A stretch of DNA of 64,000 nt from Austwickia chelonae. Its GTDB lineage: Bacteria > Actinomycetota > Actinomycetes > Actinomycetales > Dermatophilaceae. The notes below the pieces were generated by a model. That model worked only from the letters and a program-made list of their open reading frames with translations, was not told where the DNA came from and did not search any database. The translations under genes were made by a program, and so were the position numbers. Shown in pieces: positions 27,338 through 36,254 of this stretch. Location of the stretch: assembly GCF_003391095.1 (NCBI RefSeq), contig NZ_CP031447.1, positions 1,054,001 through 1,118,000 of the forward strand. Reading direction: 5' to 3'. Within the stretch, counting starts at the first letter, position 1. Each line of letters starts with the position of its first letter.

Positions 27338-28747
27338 TCACGTGAGGATGAGTCCTGGGAAGGCTCGCGGCTGGGTGCCGAAGGACTGCGCATGGGTCTC
27401 TGCGGCGGCTGCCCAGGTGATGAGGGAGGCGAGTGCCGGAACATTGCCGGATGCGGCAGGCGCCTCGGCGAGGATCCCCCCGGTCAGGGCAGATAAAGCC
27501 CTTTTGCACAGAGCGATTGCGCTTTCGTCATCGGGGATCGGCGCAGGAAGGGGATATCCGGAAGGGCCGGGGATCTTCTCGTCACCAGCGGAGGGTTGAA
27601 GGCGGAGCCGTGTCATCTGAGCCCAGTTCAGGGCAATGGCGATCCGTCCTCGGGCCGGCTCCGTCGAGCGTGCAGCAGCAATACTCAGAGCGTGTTCTGT
27701 CGCGCGGAGACTCCCGATGATCCGCGCTGCTTCGGGCGCTCCGACGACGGTTGGGGTCCGTGGTGACTCTGGGGAGAGGCCGAGAGCGGGAAGCGTGATG
27801 GTGCGTTGTACCCGCAGCGAGAGCAGGAGCCCGAGATCTTCGGGGGCGATGGACCCTAGTTCAGATAGCTCTTCGGCCGAGAGGCCTGCGGATTCTGCGA
27901 GGAGCAGGCCTTCGCCAGCCTGGGCAACCGCAGGAAAACGGTCTTTCTCCTCGGGATTCTCCTCGAACTCGAGGAGACGCGCCACGAGGACTTTCTCCTG
28001 TTCCTGATGCATTTTTTCCAGAGTCCGGGCCAGGGCCTGGTGAGGGCCAGCTGCAGTTTTTCGTGCGGCGTCGAGGGCTCTGCGGACGCGGATGAGTTCC
28101 CGGTGGACTGCTGCGGCGCGTGGGTCGAGGCTACGACGAGCGACCAGGGGTAGGTGGGGCGCAGCGGGCTCGAGTCGAAGTACTTGGCTGGCTAGGACAG
28201 TGAGCAGCACTCCTCCGCCGATGGCCAACACCCTGCGTCTAGACAGGACCGACTTACTGGGGACGGGGAACCGGGTGAGTTTGTCCAGCAAGCTTGGTGG
28301 CTTGCTGGCGAAGGTCGGAGCGGCTGGTACCTCGGGCAGTTTGGGAGGTGTGGGAGAGGCTGTCGTGGCGGCGGAGAATGGAGTTGTGGTGGTCGTCGCC
28401 GATCGCTCCGTTGGGAGCTCCTCCTTCCTCGAAGGCTCTGAAGAGGTGGCCTGCTCAGGTTCGGCGTGCTGCGTTGCTTTTTTCGGATTCGTTTTTTCTG
28501 TGGGTTTGTCCTTGCTGTCTGTCTTTGCTGGAGACTTTTCCGCCGGGGACGTTCGGGGCATCGACTTGGCGGGTTTCTTCAGGGCGACCGGAACGGTGTC
28601 GGACCCGGCCTTGCGGGGGGCGGGCGCGGATTTCTTGGACACACTCTTCTCGCCCGGGCTGGTGCGCGAGTTCTTAGGGGGTGTTGTCTTGCCGCGGCCA
28701 GGCTTCTTCTGTGCTGGGGGCGAGTCGGGCTCGTGGTCGGACTTCAT
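27338..28747 (-). CDS. DUF4439 ferritin-like protein with disordered N-terminus
   Basis: The 469-aa protein starts with about 170 residues rich in Lys, Pro, Ser, Thr and Glu that look disordered. A single membrane segment (RRRVLAIGGGVLLTVLASQVL, about 194-214, cytoplasmic side basic) follows, then helical repeats. The C-terminal 130 residues match the DUF4439 ferritin-like domain (AALITWAAAAETH-type end, with many Ala-rich helices). A DUF4439 gene divergent from rimP is a conserved actinobacterial arrangement; the function is unknown. I chose the ATG at 28747, which has GAGGA 9 nt before it, over upstream in-frame ATGs. Confidence 0.72.
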   Translation of the reverse strand: MKSDHEPDSPPAQKKPGRGKTTPPKNSRTSPGEKSVSKKSAPAPRKAGSDTVPVALKKPAKSMPRTSPAEKSPAKTDSKDKPTEKTNPKKATQHAEPEQATSSEPSRKEELPTERSATTTTTPFSAATTASPTPPKLPEVPAAPTFASKPPSLLDKLTRFPVPSKSVLSRRRVLAIGGGVLLTVLASQVLRLEPAAPHLPLVARRSLDPRAAAVHRELIRVRRALDAARKTAAGPHQALARTLEKMHQEQEKVLVARLLEFEENPEEKDRFPAVAQAGEGLLLAESAGLSAEELSELGSIAPEDLGLLLSLRVQRTITLPALGLSPESPRTPTVVGAPEAARIIGSLRATEHALSIAAARSTEPARGRIAIALNWAQMTRLRLQPSAGDEKIPGPSGYPLPAPIPDDESAIALCKRALSALTGGILAEAPAASGNVPALASLITWAAAAETHAQSFGTQPRAFPGLILT

Positions 28748-28894
28748 CGCCTTGTATCCTCGCATCCTTTGTGTGCCGCGATGTGGGGCACGTCGGCGTG
28801 TGTATCGAATCATGTCCCATGCACGGATAGAGTGGCCAGGTACGAGGTCCGCAGATCGCGGGCCTCTCCGGATGAGAGAAGAGCGGGAGCACTC

Positions 28895-29419
28895 ATGGCG
28901 ATCAGCGATCAGGCAGCCCGGATCGGGAGCGTGGTTGCTCCGGCGGTGGCTGCGCTGGGGCTGTTCGTGGAGGACGTCTCCCTGACCCCGGCGGGGAAAC
29001 GACGTACGGTGCGGATCACTATCGATCGCGATCTAAGCTATCTGGATCCGGAGGATGACACGAGCACTGTCCCTCCGCTGACCTTGGACGAGATCGCTGA
29101 AGCCACTCGCGCAGTGGATGCTGCTTTGGACGAGCACGAGCCTTTGGGCGATGCGCCGTACTCGCTGGAGGTGACTTCTCCGGGTGTCGATCGTGCTCTG
29201 CGTGAAAGACGGCACTACCGTCGCAATGTCGGACGGTTGGTGGACTTCGACCTGGGGGAGAGCGGCCGGATGACCGCGCGGATGGTCGCGGTGGGCCCGC
29301 AGGTCCTGACGGTCGTCTCGGAAGCTGGTGACCAGCGTGAGATCGAGCTGTCCAAGGTCGTCCGCGCCCGCGTGCAGGTGGAATTCGGGCATGCCCCAAT
29401 CGACGACGAGGAGTCATGA
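28895..29419 (+). CDS. rimP: Ribosome maturation factor RimP
   Basis: The 174-aa two-domain protein is needed for 30S subunit assembly. The N-terminal alpha/beta domain ([23 protein letters not shown]) is followed by [20 protein letters not shown], the most conserved RimP stretch, and a C-terminal SH3-like barrel. GGGAGC precedes the ATG. TAGAGT at 28828-28833 in the gap shared with the DUF4439 gene may be the -10 box of the rimP-nusA operon. Its stop overlaps the nusA start region. Confidence 0.95.
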   Translation: MAISDQAARIGSVVAPAVAALGLFVEDVSLTPAGKRRTVRITIDRDLSYLDPEDDTSTVPPLTLDEIAEATRAVDAALDEHEPLGDAPYSLEVTSPGVDRALRERRHYRRNVGRLVDFDLGESGRMTARMVAVGPQVLTVVSEAGDQREIELSKVVRARVQVEFGHAPIDDEES

Positions 29420-30456
29420 TGGATATCGACCTTGCCGCACTGCGGGCTCTGGAGCGGGAGCGTGACATCTCGCTCGACGTGATCGTCCCGGCGATCGAGC
29501 AAGCTCTTCTTCTGGCGTATCACCGCACGGAGGGTGCTTACCGTTTGGCCCGGGTTGACCTGGATCGCAAGACGGGGCATGTGATCGTGTGGGCCAGGGA
29601 GGACGCTCGCATCCTTGAGGATGGGTCACGAGGTGAGGCGGGGCCTGAGTTCGACGACACCCCTGAGGGCTTCGGACGTGTCGCAGCTTCTACCGCTCGG
29701 CAGGTGATCGTGCAGCGGATGCGGGAGCTCGAGGACGATGCCGTCCTGGGGGACTTCCGTGGTCGTGAGGGCGACATCATCACCGGGGTGATTCAACAGA
29801 GCCAGGGACGTACGGTACTGGTCGATCTTGGTACGGTCGAGGGCGCTTTGCCCTTGGCTGAGCAGGTTCCTGGTGAGGTCTATAAACATGGCGAACGGAT
29901 TCGTTGCTATGTGGTCAGCGTGAAACGGGGGCCGAGCGGTCCCCAGATTGGGCTCTCGCGTACCCACCCGAACTTGGTTCGCAAGCTGTTCGCCTTGGAG
30001 GTCCCTGAGATCGCCGATGGCACGGTTGAGATCGCGGCTTTGGCCCGTGAGGCCGGGCATCGTACGAAGATCGCAGTACACGCCACGGTCCCGGGGGTCA
30101 ACGCCAAGGGTGCATGTATCGGGCCGATGGGGGCTCGGGTGCGAGCTGTCATGGCCGAGTTGCGTGGGGAAAAGATTGATATCGTCGATTATTCGACGGA
30201 CCCGGCATATTTCGTGGCCGCTGCCTTGTCTCCGGCTCGGGTGTCCTCGGTGGAGGTCGTGGATCCGAAGCTAAGGGCTGCGCGTGTGATCGTTCCTGAT
30301 TACCAGCTGTCGTTGGCGATCGGTAAGGAAGGGCAGAATGCGCGGTTGGCGGCTAAGCTCACCGGTTGGCGGATCGATATTCGTCCTGACACCGCAGTGG
30401 CCAAGCAAGTTGCCTCTGAATCGGTTGCTGGAGCCGACGGGCCGAGTGGGGTCTGA
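29419..30456 (+). CDS. nusA: Transcription termination/antitermination factor NusA
   Basis: The 345-aa protein has the NusA order: an N-terminal RNA-polymerase-binding domain ([15 protein letters not shown]), an S1 domain at about 125-195, and two KH domains ([14 protein letters not shown]-like region and [19 protein letters not shown] near the end). It lacks the C-terminal acidic repeats of E. coli NusA, as usual in actinobacteria. Two ATGs are adjacent (29416 and 29419). GAGGAG at 29408-29413 gives better spacing to the second. Confidence 0.95.
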   Translation: MDIDLAALRALERERDISLDVIVPAIEQALLLAYHRTEGAYRLARVDLDRKTGHVIVWAREDARILEDGSRGEAGPEFDDTPEGFGRVAASTARQVIVQRMRELEDDAVLGDFRGREGDIITGVIQQSQGRTVLVDLGTVEGALPLAEQVPGEVYKHGERIRCYVVSVKRGPSGPQIGLSRTHPNLVRKLFALEVPEIADGTVEIAALAREAGHRTKIAVHATVPGVNAKGACIGPMGARVRAVMAELRGEKIDIVDYSTDPAYFVAAALSPARVSSVEVVDPKLRAARVIVPDYQLSLAIGKEGQNARLAAKLTGWRIDIRPDTAVAKQVASESVAGADGPSGV

Positions 30457-30474
30457 GTCGAGGGAACGGGTACG

Positions 30475-30798
30475 ATGGGTGAGGCCGCTCCCGCCGGTCC
30501 GGTGCGCATGTGTGTTGGTTGCCGCGGGCGGGATGCCCGATCGACGCTCCTGAGGGTCGTCGTTGTAGCCCGGGAAGATGTTCATTCACTGATCATCGAC
30601 CGTGCTCGATGCCTTCCAGGCCGGGGCGCGTGGATTCACGCGCGGGCTGAATGTGTCGATCTGGCCGTTCGCCGTAAGGCGTTCGGTCGGGCTTTGCGTG
30701 CCACGACCGGTCTGGACCCGAGCGATGTCCGGGAGCAGATCGTGAAGTTGGCCGTACAGGAGCAGCTGGACACCGGCGCCGAAGGCGTCGGCCGATGA
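30475..30798 (+). CDS. ylxR: YlxR family RNA-binding protein
   Basis: The 107-aa DUF448 protein is encoded between nusA and infB as usual. The hallmark [12 protein letters not shown] near the N-terminus and [23 protein letters not shown] form the basic cleft of the fold. YlxR proteins bind RNA, and in Bacillus the homologue is linked to RNase P. GAGGGAACGG precedes the ATG. The following gap to infB contains an unusual chain of mini-reading frames. Confidence 0.92.
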   Translation: MGEAAPAGPVRMCVGCRGRDARSTLLRVVVVAREDVHSLIIDRARCLPGRGAWIHARAECVDLAVRRKAFGRALRATTGLDPSDVREQIVKLAVQEQLDTGAEGVGR

Positions 30799-30822
30799 GA
30801 ACCGGAAGCGGGTTTGACGCTG

Positions 30823-30868
30823 ATGAGCACGCGATGAGTACTCAGCAATGAGCACTGCCCAGCTTTGA
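30823..30868 (+). other. Three overlapping mini-reading frames in the infB leader
   Basis: ATGAG[C/T]AC occurs at 30823, 30834 and 30848. The frames encode MSTR, MSTQQ and MSTAQL. Each stop codon overlaps the next ATG as ATGA (at 30834-30837 and 30848-30851), so one ribosome could pass down the chain. The last stop is 45 nt before the infB start codon. Whether they are translated is unknown; their regularity suggests a translational leader. Confidence 0.5.
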
Positions 30869-30913
30869 ACATGGTTCGCGCCTCGACGGGCTCGGACCAT
30901 AGACAGGAGAGAA

Positions 30914-33826
30914 GTGGCTAAGGTCCGGGTCTACGAGCTCGCGAAAGAGCTCGGAGTCGAGAGCAAGGTGCTGCTCGAGCACCTGAAGTCAAATGGTGAG
31001 TTCGTCCGTTCGGCGAGTTCAACCATCGAGCCTCCCGTAGTACGTAAATTGCGTGAGAATTTCCCCGCTGAGCTGGCTGGCAAGGGAGGCGGTGCTGCAC
31101 CGCGCCCGGTTCCTGGCCCTCCGCGCCCGATGGCCAAGCCTGGTCCTATGGCCAAGCCCGGTCCGATGGCCAAGCCAAGCGCGCCTGCTGCTCCGGCGAA
31201 GCCTGCAGTGCCAGCGCCCGCAGCTCCGGCTGTGCCGGCAGCGCCCTTCGTTTCTGCCCCTGAGGCTCCTTCGGCCCCGGCGGAGGCTCCTACGGCCGCT
31301 AAGCCTGCAGCTCCCGGGCCGCGGCCTGGCCCTGCAGTGCCCAAGCCCGGCCCTAAGCCTGTTCCGAAAGCGCCTGCTCCCAAGCAGGGCGGCGGACAGC
31401 GTCCCTCTGGCGCAACACCGGGCCCTCGGCCTGGTGGTGGTCGTCAGCAGGGTGGCGCCCGTCCCGGCCCGCGTCCGGGTGCACCCCGCCCGGGGAACAA
31501 CCCCTTCGCGCCGAGCCAGGGTATGCGCTCCGGTCGGGAGTCGAGCCCTCGTCCGGGGAACAACCCCTTCGCCTCTCGTCAGGGCATGCCTCAGCCGGGG
31601 CAGCCTCGTCAGGGCAACTCAGGCACCGGCGGGCCTCGTCCTGGTGGGCCTCGTCCTGGCGCTCCGGCCTCAGGCGGTCCGCGTCCAGGCGCACCGCGTC
31701 CTGGTGGAGTACGGCCCAACCCGGGCATGATGCCGGACCGTGCTGCGGTTCCTCGTCCGGGTGAGCGTCCGGCACGTCCTGGCGGCGGTCGTCCCGGTGG
31801 CGGCGGCGGTCGTCCTGGTGGCGGTGGCGGCGGCTTCGGCGGTCGTCCCGGTGGCGGTGGCGGTCGTCCCGGTGGTCCTGGTGGACGTGGCGGCACTCAG
31901 GGTGCTTTCGGCCGCGGAGGTGGCCGTAACAAGCAGCGCAAGAGCAAACGTGCGAAGCGTCAAGAGTTCGAGCAGATGCAGGCTCCCACCATCGGCGGGG
32001 TCAGCGTTCCTCGCGGTGACGGGTCGACCGTCGTCAGGGTTCGCCGTGGCGCTTCGTTGACAGATTTTGCTGACAAGATCAATGCCAACCCGGCGAGCCT
32101 GGTCACGGTTCTCTTCCATCTCGGTGAGATGGCGACGGCCACCCAGTCGTTGGACGAGGAGACCTTCAAGATCCTCGGTGAAGAGCTCGGTTACGACATT
32201 CAGGTCGTCTCGCCCGAGGACGAAGAGCGTGAGCTCTTCGGGTCCTTCGGTATCGATCTCGACGCGGAGACCGGTGGGGAAGACGACTCGCTGCTCGAAC
32301 CACGGCCTCCGGTCGTCACGGTCATGGGCCACGTCGACCACGGTAAGACGAAGCTGCTGGACGCGATCCGGCATGCGAACGTCATTGCTACGGAAGCTGG
32401 CGGAATCACCCAGCACATCGGTGCCTACCAGATCACGCGTGAGCACGAAGATGTCCGCCGCCCGATCACCTTCATTGACACTCCGGGTCACGAAGCCTTC
32501 ACCGCGATGCGTGCGCGTGGGGCCAAGGTCACGGATATCGCGATTCTCGTGGTCGCGGCGGATGACGGTGTGATGCCGCAGACCATCGAAGCGCTGAACC
32601 ATGCCCAGGCCGCAGATGTGCCGATCGTGGTTGCGGTCAACAAGATCGATGTCGAAGGTGCTAACCCGGCGAAGATCCGTCAGCAGCTCACCGAGTACAA
32701 CCTGATCGCTGAGGAATACGGTGGCGACACGATGTTTGTGGACGTGTCCGCGAAACAGCGTCTCAACATCGATGAGCTGTTGGAAGCAGTGCTGCTGACT
32801 GCGGACGCAGCGCTGGACCTGCGGGCTAACCCCGACAAGGACGCCCGAGGTGTGGCGATCGAGGCCAACCTTGACCGCGGACGTGGCGCCACTGCCACTG
32901 TCCTGGTCCAGTCCGGTACTTTGTGCGTCGGCGATTCCATTGTCGCTGGTAGCGCGCATGGACGTGTACGGGCCATGTTGGACGAGCACGGAAATCACCT
33001 GGATGTGGCGCTTCCGTCGCGTCCGGTGCAGGTGTTGGGTCTGTCGAGCGTGCCTCGGGCAGGTGACACTTTCATCGTGGCCCCGGACGACCGGACCGCG
33101 CGCCAGATTGCCGAGAAGCGGGAAGCCGCCGACCGGCAGGCCTCCTTGGCTAAGGCGCGTAAGCGCATCAGCCTTGAGGACCTGAACCAGGCTTTGGCCG
33201 CAGGCAAGGTGGAAACACTGAACCTGATCCTTAAGGGCGATGTCTCTGGTTCTGTGGAAGCGCTGGAAGACGCACTGCTCCAGATTGATGTCGGGGACGA
33301 GGTCGATCTGCGGATCATTGACCGTGGCGTCGGCGCGATCACGATGAACAACATCAACCTGGCGATGGCCTCCAACGCTGTGATCATCGGATTCAACGTT
33401 CGGGCCGAGGGACAGAACGCGGAGTATGCCGAGCGTGAAGGCGTTGAGATCCGGTACTACTCGGTGATTTACCAGGCCATCGAGGAGATCGAGGCCGCGC
33501 TCAAGGGCATGCTCAAGCCTGAGTTCGAGGAGCACGAGACCGGGACCGCTGAAATTCGGGAGATCTTCCGCTCGAGCAAGTTCGGCAATATCGCAGGTTC
33601 CTTGGTTCGTTCGGGTGAGATTAAGCGTGGCGCGAAGGCACGGATCACCCGTAACGGCGTTGTCGTGGCCGAGAACATCGAGGTGGCAGGCCTGCGGCGC
33701 TTCAAGGACGATGTCACCGAGGTCCGAGAGGGCTACGAATGTGGTATCAACTTGGGGTCCTTCAATGATCTGCAGCTTGAGGACCTCATCTCCACTTACG
33801 AGATGCGTGAGAAGCCGAGGAGCTGA
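30914..33826 (+). CDS. infB: Translation initiation factor IF-2
   Basis: The 970-aa GTPase positions initiator tRNA on the 30S subunit. It has an IF2N domain (residues 1-55) and a long low-complexity region at about 60-345 rich in Pro, Ala, Gly and Arg, with three PMAKPG-type units, two RPGNNPFA units and a Gly-rich tract. A second IF2N follows, then the G domain with GHVDHGKT (about 472-479), DTPGH and NKID, and the C-terminal IF2-C domains. GTG at 30914 has AGGAGAG just before it. Two hairpins follow the gene. Confidence 0.97.
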   Translation: MAKVRVYELAKELGVESKVLLEHLKSNGEFVRSASSTIEPPVVRKLRENFPAELAGKGGGAAPRPVPGPPRPMAKPGPMAKPGPMAKPSAPAAPAKPAVPAPAAPAVPAAPFVSAPEAPSAPAEAPTAAKPAAPGPRPGPAVPKPGPKPVPKAPAPKQGGGQRPSGATPGPRPGGGRQQGGARPGPRPGAPRPGNNPFAPSQGMRSGRESSPRPGNNPFASRQGMPQPGQPRQGNSGTGGPRPGGPRPGAPASGGPRPGAPRPGGVRPNPGMMPDRAAVPRPGERPARPGGGRPGGGGGRPGGGGGGFGGRPGGGGGRPGGPGGRGGTQGAFGRGGGRNKQRKSKRAKRQEFEQMQAPTIGGVSVPRGDGSTVVRVRRGASLTDFADKINANPASLVTVLFHLGEMATATQSLDEETFKILGEELGYDIQVVSPEDEERELFGSFGIDLDAETGGEDDSLLEPRPPVVTVMGHVDHGKTKLLDAIRHANVIATEAGGITQHIGAYQITREHEDVRRPITFIDTPGHEAFTAMRARGAKVTDIAILVVAADDGVMPQTIEALNHAQAADVPIVVAVNKIDVEGANPAKIRQQLTEYNLIAEEYGGDTMFVDVSAKQRLNIDELLEAVLLTADAALDLRANPDKDARGVAIEANLDRGRGATATVLVQSGTLCVGDSIVAGSAHGRVRAMLDEHGNHLDVALPSRPVQVLGLSSVPRAGDTFIVAPDDRTARQIAEKREAADRQASLAKARKRISLEDLNQALAAGKVETLNLILKGDVSGSVEALEDALLQIDVGDEVDLRIIDRGVGAITMNNINLAMASNAVIIGFNVRAEGQNAEYAEREGVEIRYYSVIYQAIEEIEAALKGMLKPEFEEHETGTAEIREIFRSSKFGNIAGSLVRSGEIKRGAKARITRNGVVVAENIEVAGLRRFKDDVTEVREGYECGINLGSFNDLQLEDLISTYEMREKPRS

Positions 33827-33846
33827 CTCGCACCTCTGTATCGGGA

Positions 33847-33886
33847 TCGTCCGGCGCACATCGGATCGTCGATGTGCGCCGGACGA
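33847..33886 (+). terminator. 17-bp hairpin after infB
   Basis: A perfect 17-bp stem (33847-33863 with 33870-33886, starting TCGTCCGGCGC) closes on the six-base loop GATCGT, 21 nt past the infB stop. No T-run follows directly. It probably terminates or attenuates the rimP-infB transcript. Confidence 0.65.
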
Positions 33887-33973
33887 CCGGTGAGGACGTT
33901 TTGTGGTTCTCTTGTCGAGAGCTGTCCGTTGAGCTGAGAAACTCAGGTCGTGCAGCATGAACCAATACTGAAG

Positions 33974-34010
33974 ATCCCGGTCTGCGATGCTGGTCATAGC
34001 AGACCGGGAT
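33974..34010 (+). terminator. Second hairpin after infB
   Basis: ATCCCGGTCTGC (33974-33985) pairs with GCAGACCGGGAT (33999-34010) around 13 bases and is followed by ACCTGTTTCC. It is the second of two tandem hairpins between infB and rbfA, 87 nt before the rbfA start. Confidence 0.6.
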
Positions 34011-34097
34011 ACCTGTTTCCTGCCGTTGCCGGCGTAGATCAGGCACTATCGGGTGTCGATCCGTCTCTTCAACGGCCTGAACGAAAGGAGCCCTCTC

Positions 34098-34577
34098 ATG
34101 GCAGACCCAGCACGGGCCCGTAAGATCGCCGACCGCATCAAGGTGATCGTCGCGGAGACTTTGGAACATCGCATCAAGGATGAGCGCCTGGGCTTCATTA
34201 CGGTGACTGATGTTCGGGTCACTGGTGATCTCCAACAGGCCTCGATTTTCTATACGGTATTCGGTAGTGAGCGCGAGCGTGAGGAGACGGCAGCTGCACT
34301 GGAAACGAACAAGGGCCGAATCCGCTCAGCTGTGGGTAAAGGGCTCGGGATCAGGCTGACGCCGAGCCTGGAGTTCGTTGCGGACGCGATTCCAGAGGGA
34401 GCGGCGCATCTGGACGAGCTCTTGGTAGTGGCGAAGCAACACGATGCCAAGGTGGCCAAAGCGGCAGAAGGTGCTTCTTACGCGGGGGACGCCGATCCTT
34501 ACAAGAAGCCCGTAGACGAGGACGAGCCCGACTCAGATCTCGGGCAGCACAGTAGCTCCCCTTCTGAGCGGTCCTGA
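34098..34577 (+). CDS. rbfA: 30S ribosome-binding factor RbfA
   Basis: The 159-aa protein has the KH-type RbfA fold at about residues 5-115 ([18 protein letters not shown], then [26 protein letters not shown] and LRLTPSLEF-like [11 protein letters not shown]), which acts in 16S rRNA maturation. The last 40 residues are an acidic, Ser-rich tail not found in short homologues. AAAGGAG lies 7 nt before the ATG; an in-frame upstream start is not needed. truB follows after 2 nt. Confidence 0.94.
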   Translation: MADPARARKIADRIKVIVAETLEHRIKDERLGFITVTDVRVTGDLQQASIFYTVFGSEREREETAAALETNKGRIRSAVGKGLGIRLTPSLEFVADAIPEGAAHLDELLVVAKQHDAKVAKAAEGASYAGDADPYKKPVDEDEPDSDLGQHSSSPSERS

Positions 34578-34579
34578 GC

Positions 34580-35551
34580 ATGGCTCGTCCGTCGGACCCG
34601 TTGGTCGGCGACGGCCTGTTGCTCGTCGACAAGCCGTCAGGTATGACAAGCCACGATGTGGTTGGACGCTGTCGACGTATCTGTGGCACTCGTCGAGTTG
34701 GCCATGCTGGCACCCTCGATCCAATGGCGACCGGCCTCCTGCTGATCGGGGTCAACCGGGCTACTCGCTTGCTCACTTTCCTGGTCGGTTGCGACAAGAC
34801 CTATGCGGCAACGATCCGGTTGGGGCAGTCGACGGTGACCGATGACGCCGAAGGCGAGTTGACTTCAGCAGTTGAGGTGATGCCTTCACTCGGCGAAGAG
34901 GAGCTCGACGCGGCGATCGCCCGGTTGACCGGTTGTATCGATCAGATCCCCAGCGCTGTCAGCGCTATCAAGATCGACGGTGTTCGCTCCTATACCCGCG
35001 TGCGGGGTGGCGAACAGGTTGAACTTCCGGCTCGACCGGTGCAGATCCATCGTTTCGAACGAGCAGGCATCAGGCTGGGCGAAGAGATGTGTGTGCTGCC
35101 AAATGGGAAGCACACATTGCGTCCGTACTTGGATCTCGATGTCCAGGTGACTGTGTCTTCCGGCACCTATGTGCGTGCGCTGGCCCGTGATCTGGGGGCA
35201 GACCTGGGCGTCGGTGGTCACCTCACTTCTTTGCGACGGACCAGAGTGGGTTCTTTTGCGGTCGAGGGTTCTTCGACCCCGGAGGCATTGGAATCGACTC
35301 GGGAGCGAGCAGAACCAGGACATTCCGGTTTACCCCTCATCAGCATGGCTGCGGCACTGGACGGCACGATGCCATATCGCGACCTTGATGAGAGGTCCGC
35401 AAGGTTGCTCTCTAACGGAGTGCGGATCGAGGCGGAGCGTCCTGGACGGGGCCTGGTCGCAGTTCGTGGCCCTGCTGGAAACCTGATCGCGGTCGTGGAC
35501 GAAGGTGAAGCGAAGGTCAAGGTTCGGGCGGTCTTCGTCAGCCAGGGGTAA
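34580..35551 (+). CDS. truB: tRNA pseudouridine(55) synthase
   Basis: The 323-aa enzyme makes pseudouridine 55 in the T-loop of tRNAs. LLLVDKPSGMTSHDVV opens the catalytic domain. The catalytic Asp47 is in GHAGTLDPMATG, the YVRALARDLG motif is at about 194-203, and a PUA-like C-terminal domain follows. The start is two bases after rbfA, without its own strong ribosome-binding site, which suggests coupling. Confidence 0.95.
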   Translation: MARPSDPLVGDGLLLVDKPSGMTSHDVVGRCRRICGTRRVGHAGTLDPMATGLLLIGVNRATRLLTFLVGCDKTYAATIRLGQSTVTDDAEGELTSAVEVMPSLGEEELDAAIARLTGCIDQIPSAVSAIKIDGVRSYTRVRGGEQVELPARPVQIHRFERAGIRLGEEMCVLPNGKHTLRPYLDLDVQVTVSSGTYVRALARDLGADLGVGGHLTSLRRTRVGSFAVEGSSTPEALESTRERAEPGHSGLPLISMAAALDGTMPYRDLDERSARLLSNGVRIEAERPGRGLVAVRGPAGNLIAVVDEGEAKVKVRAVFVSQG

Positions 35552-35602
35552 AGGAGTCTGTCACGCCTGTTGAGGGCGACCTTTTTCCTGGCTTATGCCT
35601 GT

Positions 35603-35608
35603 TATCGT
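35603..35608 (+). promoter_or_regulatory. -10 box of a probably leaderless ASCH gene
   Basis: TATCGT is exactly six bases before the ATG at 35615, and no Shine-Dalgarno is visible. Confidence 0.5.
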
Positions 35609-35614
35609 CCATTT

Positions 35615-36145
35615 ATGGTCCAAGCGGATATCGACGCATTCTGGGCGCACGCCCGGTTGCGTACGCGTCTGTCAAGGCCTGCTGGGTCATCAGGTGAGAT
35701 GGCTCTCGGGCCGACACCTCCGGTGGCCTGGGCCTTTGGCGCACGGGAGGCGCCGGAGCAGGCGGACGAACTTCTCGACCTGGTTCTCCGAGGTTTGAAG
35801 ACAGCGACAGCCTCAGCGCTCTGGGACTACGAGTTCGAGGGTGAGGACTTGCCGCAGGTAGGGCGGTTGGCCATCATCCTTGATGGGGACCAACGGCCTC
35901 GAGCTCTCATTCAGACGACCTCTGTCGACATCGTCCCCTTCGACGAAGTCGGGCAGGAGCATGTGACTGCAGAAGCTGAAGGCGACCTCTCGGTAGAGCA
36001 CTGGCGTGAAGTACATGAGTGGTTCTTCAAGGAGAACCTTTCCACTCCACAAGGGTTCCGTTCGGATATGCCTGTGGTCCTGGAACGATTCACGGTGATC
36101 TACCCCACCCCTGGGCAGAGAGCGGTTCCGGAGTCTTCCTGGTGA
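35615..36145 (+). CDS. ASCH domain-containing protein
   Basis: The 176-aa protein matches ASCH-domain proteins: FWAHARLR at the start, WAFGAREAPEQADELLDLVLRG-type helix, then the GLKTATASALWDYEFEGEDLP core, VGRLAIILDGDQRPRALIQTT and a final DMPVVLERFTVIY. ASCH domains have a PUA-like fold and bind RNA or modified nucleosides; some deaminate or hydrolyse N4-acetylcytidine. The exact role here is unknown. It lies between truB and ribF with its own likely promoter. The frame is open 15 codons further upstream, but the -10 box argues for 35615. Confidence 0.8.
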   Translation: MVQADIDAFWAHARLRTRLSRPAGSSGEMALGPTPPVAWAFGAREAPEQADELLDLVLRGLKTATASALWDYEFEGEDLPQVGRLAIILDGDQRPRALIQTTSVDIVPFDEVGQEHVTAEAEGDLSVEHWREVHEWFFKENLSTPQGFRSDMPVVLERFTVIYPTPGQRAVPESSW

Positions 36146-36242
36146 CCTTTGAGAGCCTCTCGCCTGGTGCGATGTTCTCCGGAAGATGGTCTCCGCGTGA
36201 TCGGGGGACGCAACGAGGGAGCCGGTTCTCCTGCTAGGTCGC

Positions 36243-36248
36243 TAGAGT
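36243..36248 (+). promoter_or_regulatory. -10 box of a probably leaderless ribF
   Basis: TAGAGT is six bases before the GTG at 36255. There is no ribosome-binding site in the bases between. Confidence 0.5.
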
Positions 36249-36254
36249 GACCAC

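Noticed and set aside
27338-28747. Histone-like or DNA-binding protein because of the Lys/Pro-rich start
   Set aside because: A membrane segment and DUF4439 ferritin-like domain follow, and the position beside rimP matches that family, so the basic part is read as a disordered cytoplasmic arm.
31100-31930. Tandem repeats resembling a CRISPR array or minisatellite
   Set aside because: The repeats are in-frame codons for Pro, Gly, Arg and Ala of the IF2 arm, with no constant spacer structure.
31670-33997. A 775-codon open frame antisense to infB
   Set aside because: It mirrors the codon structure of infB, has no protein family motifs and no ribosome-binding site. Long antisense frames are expected in high-GC DNA.
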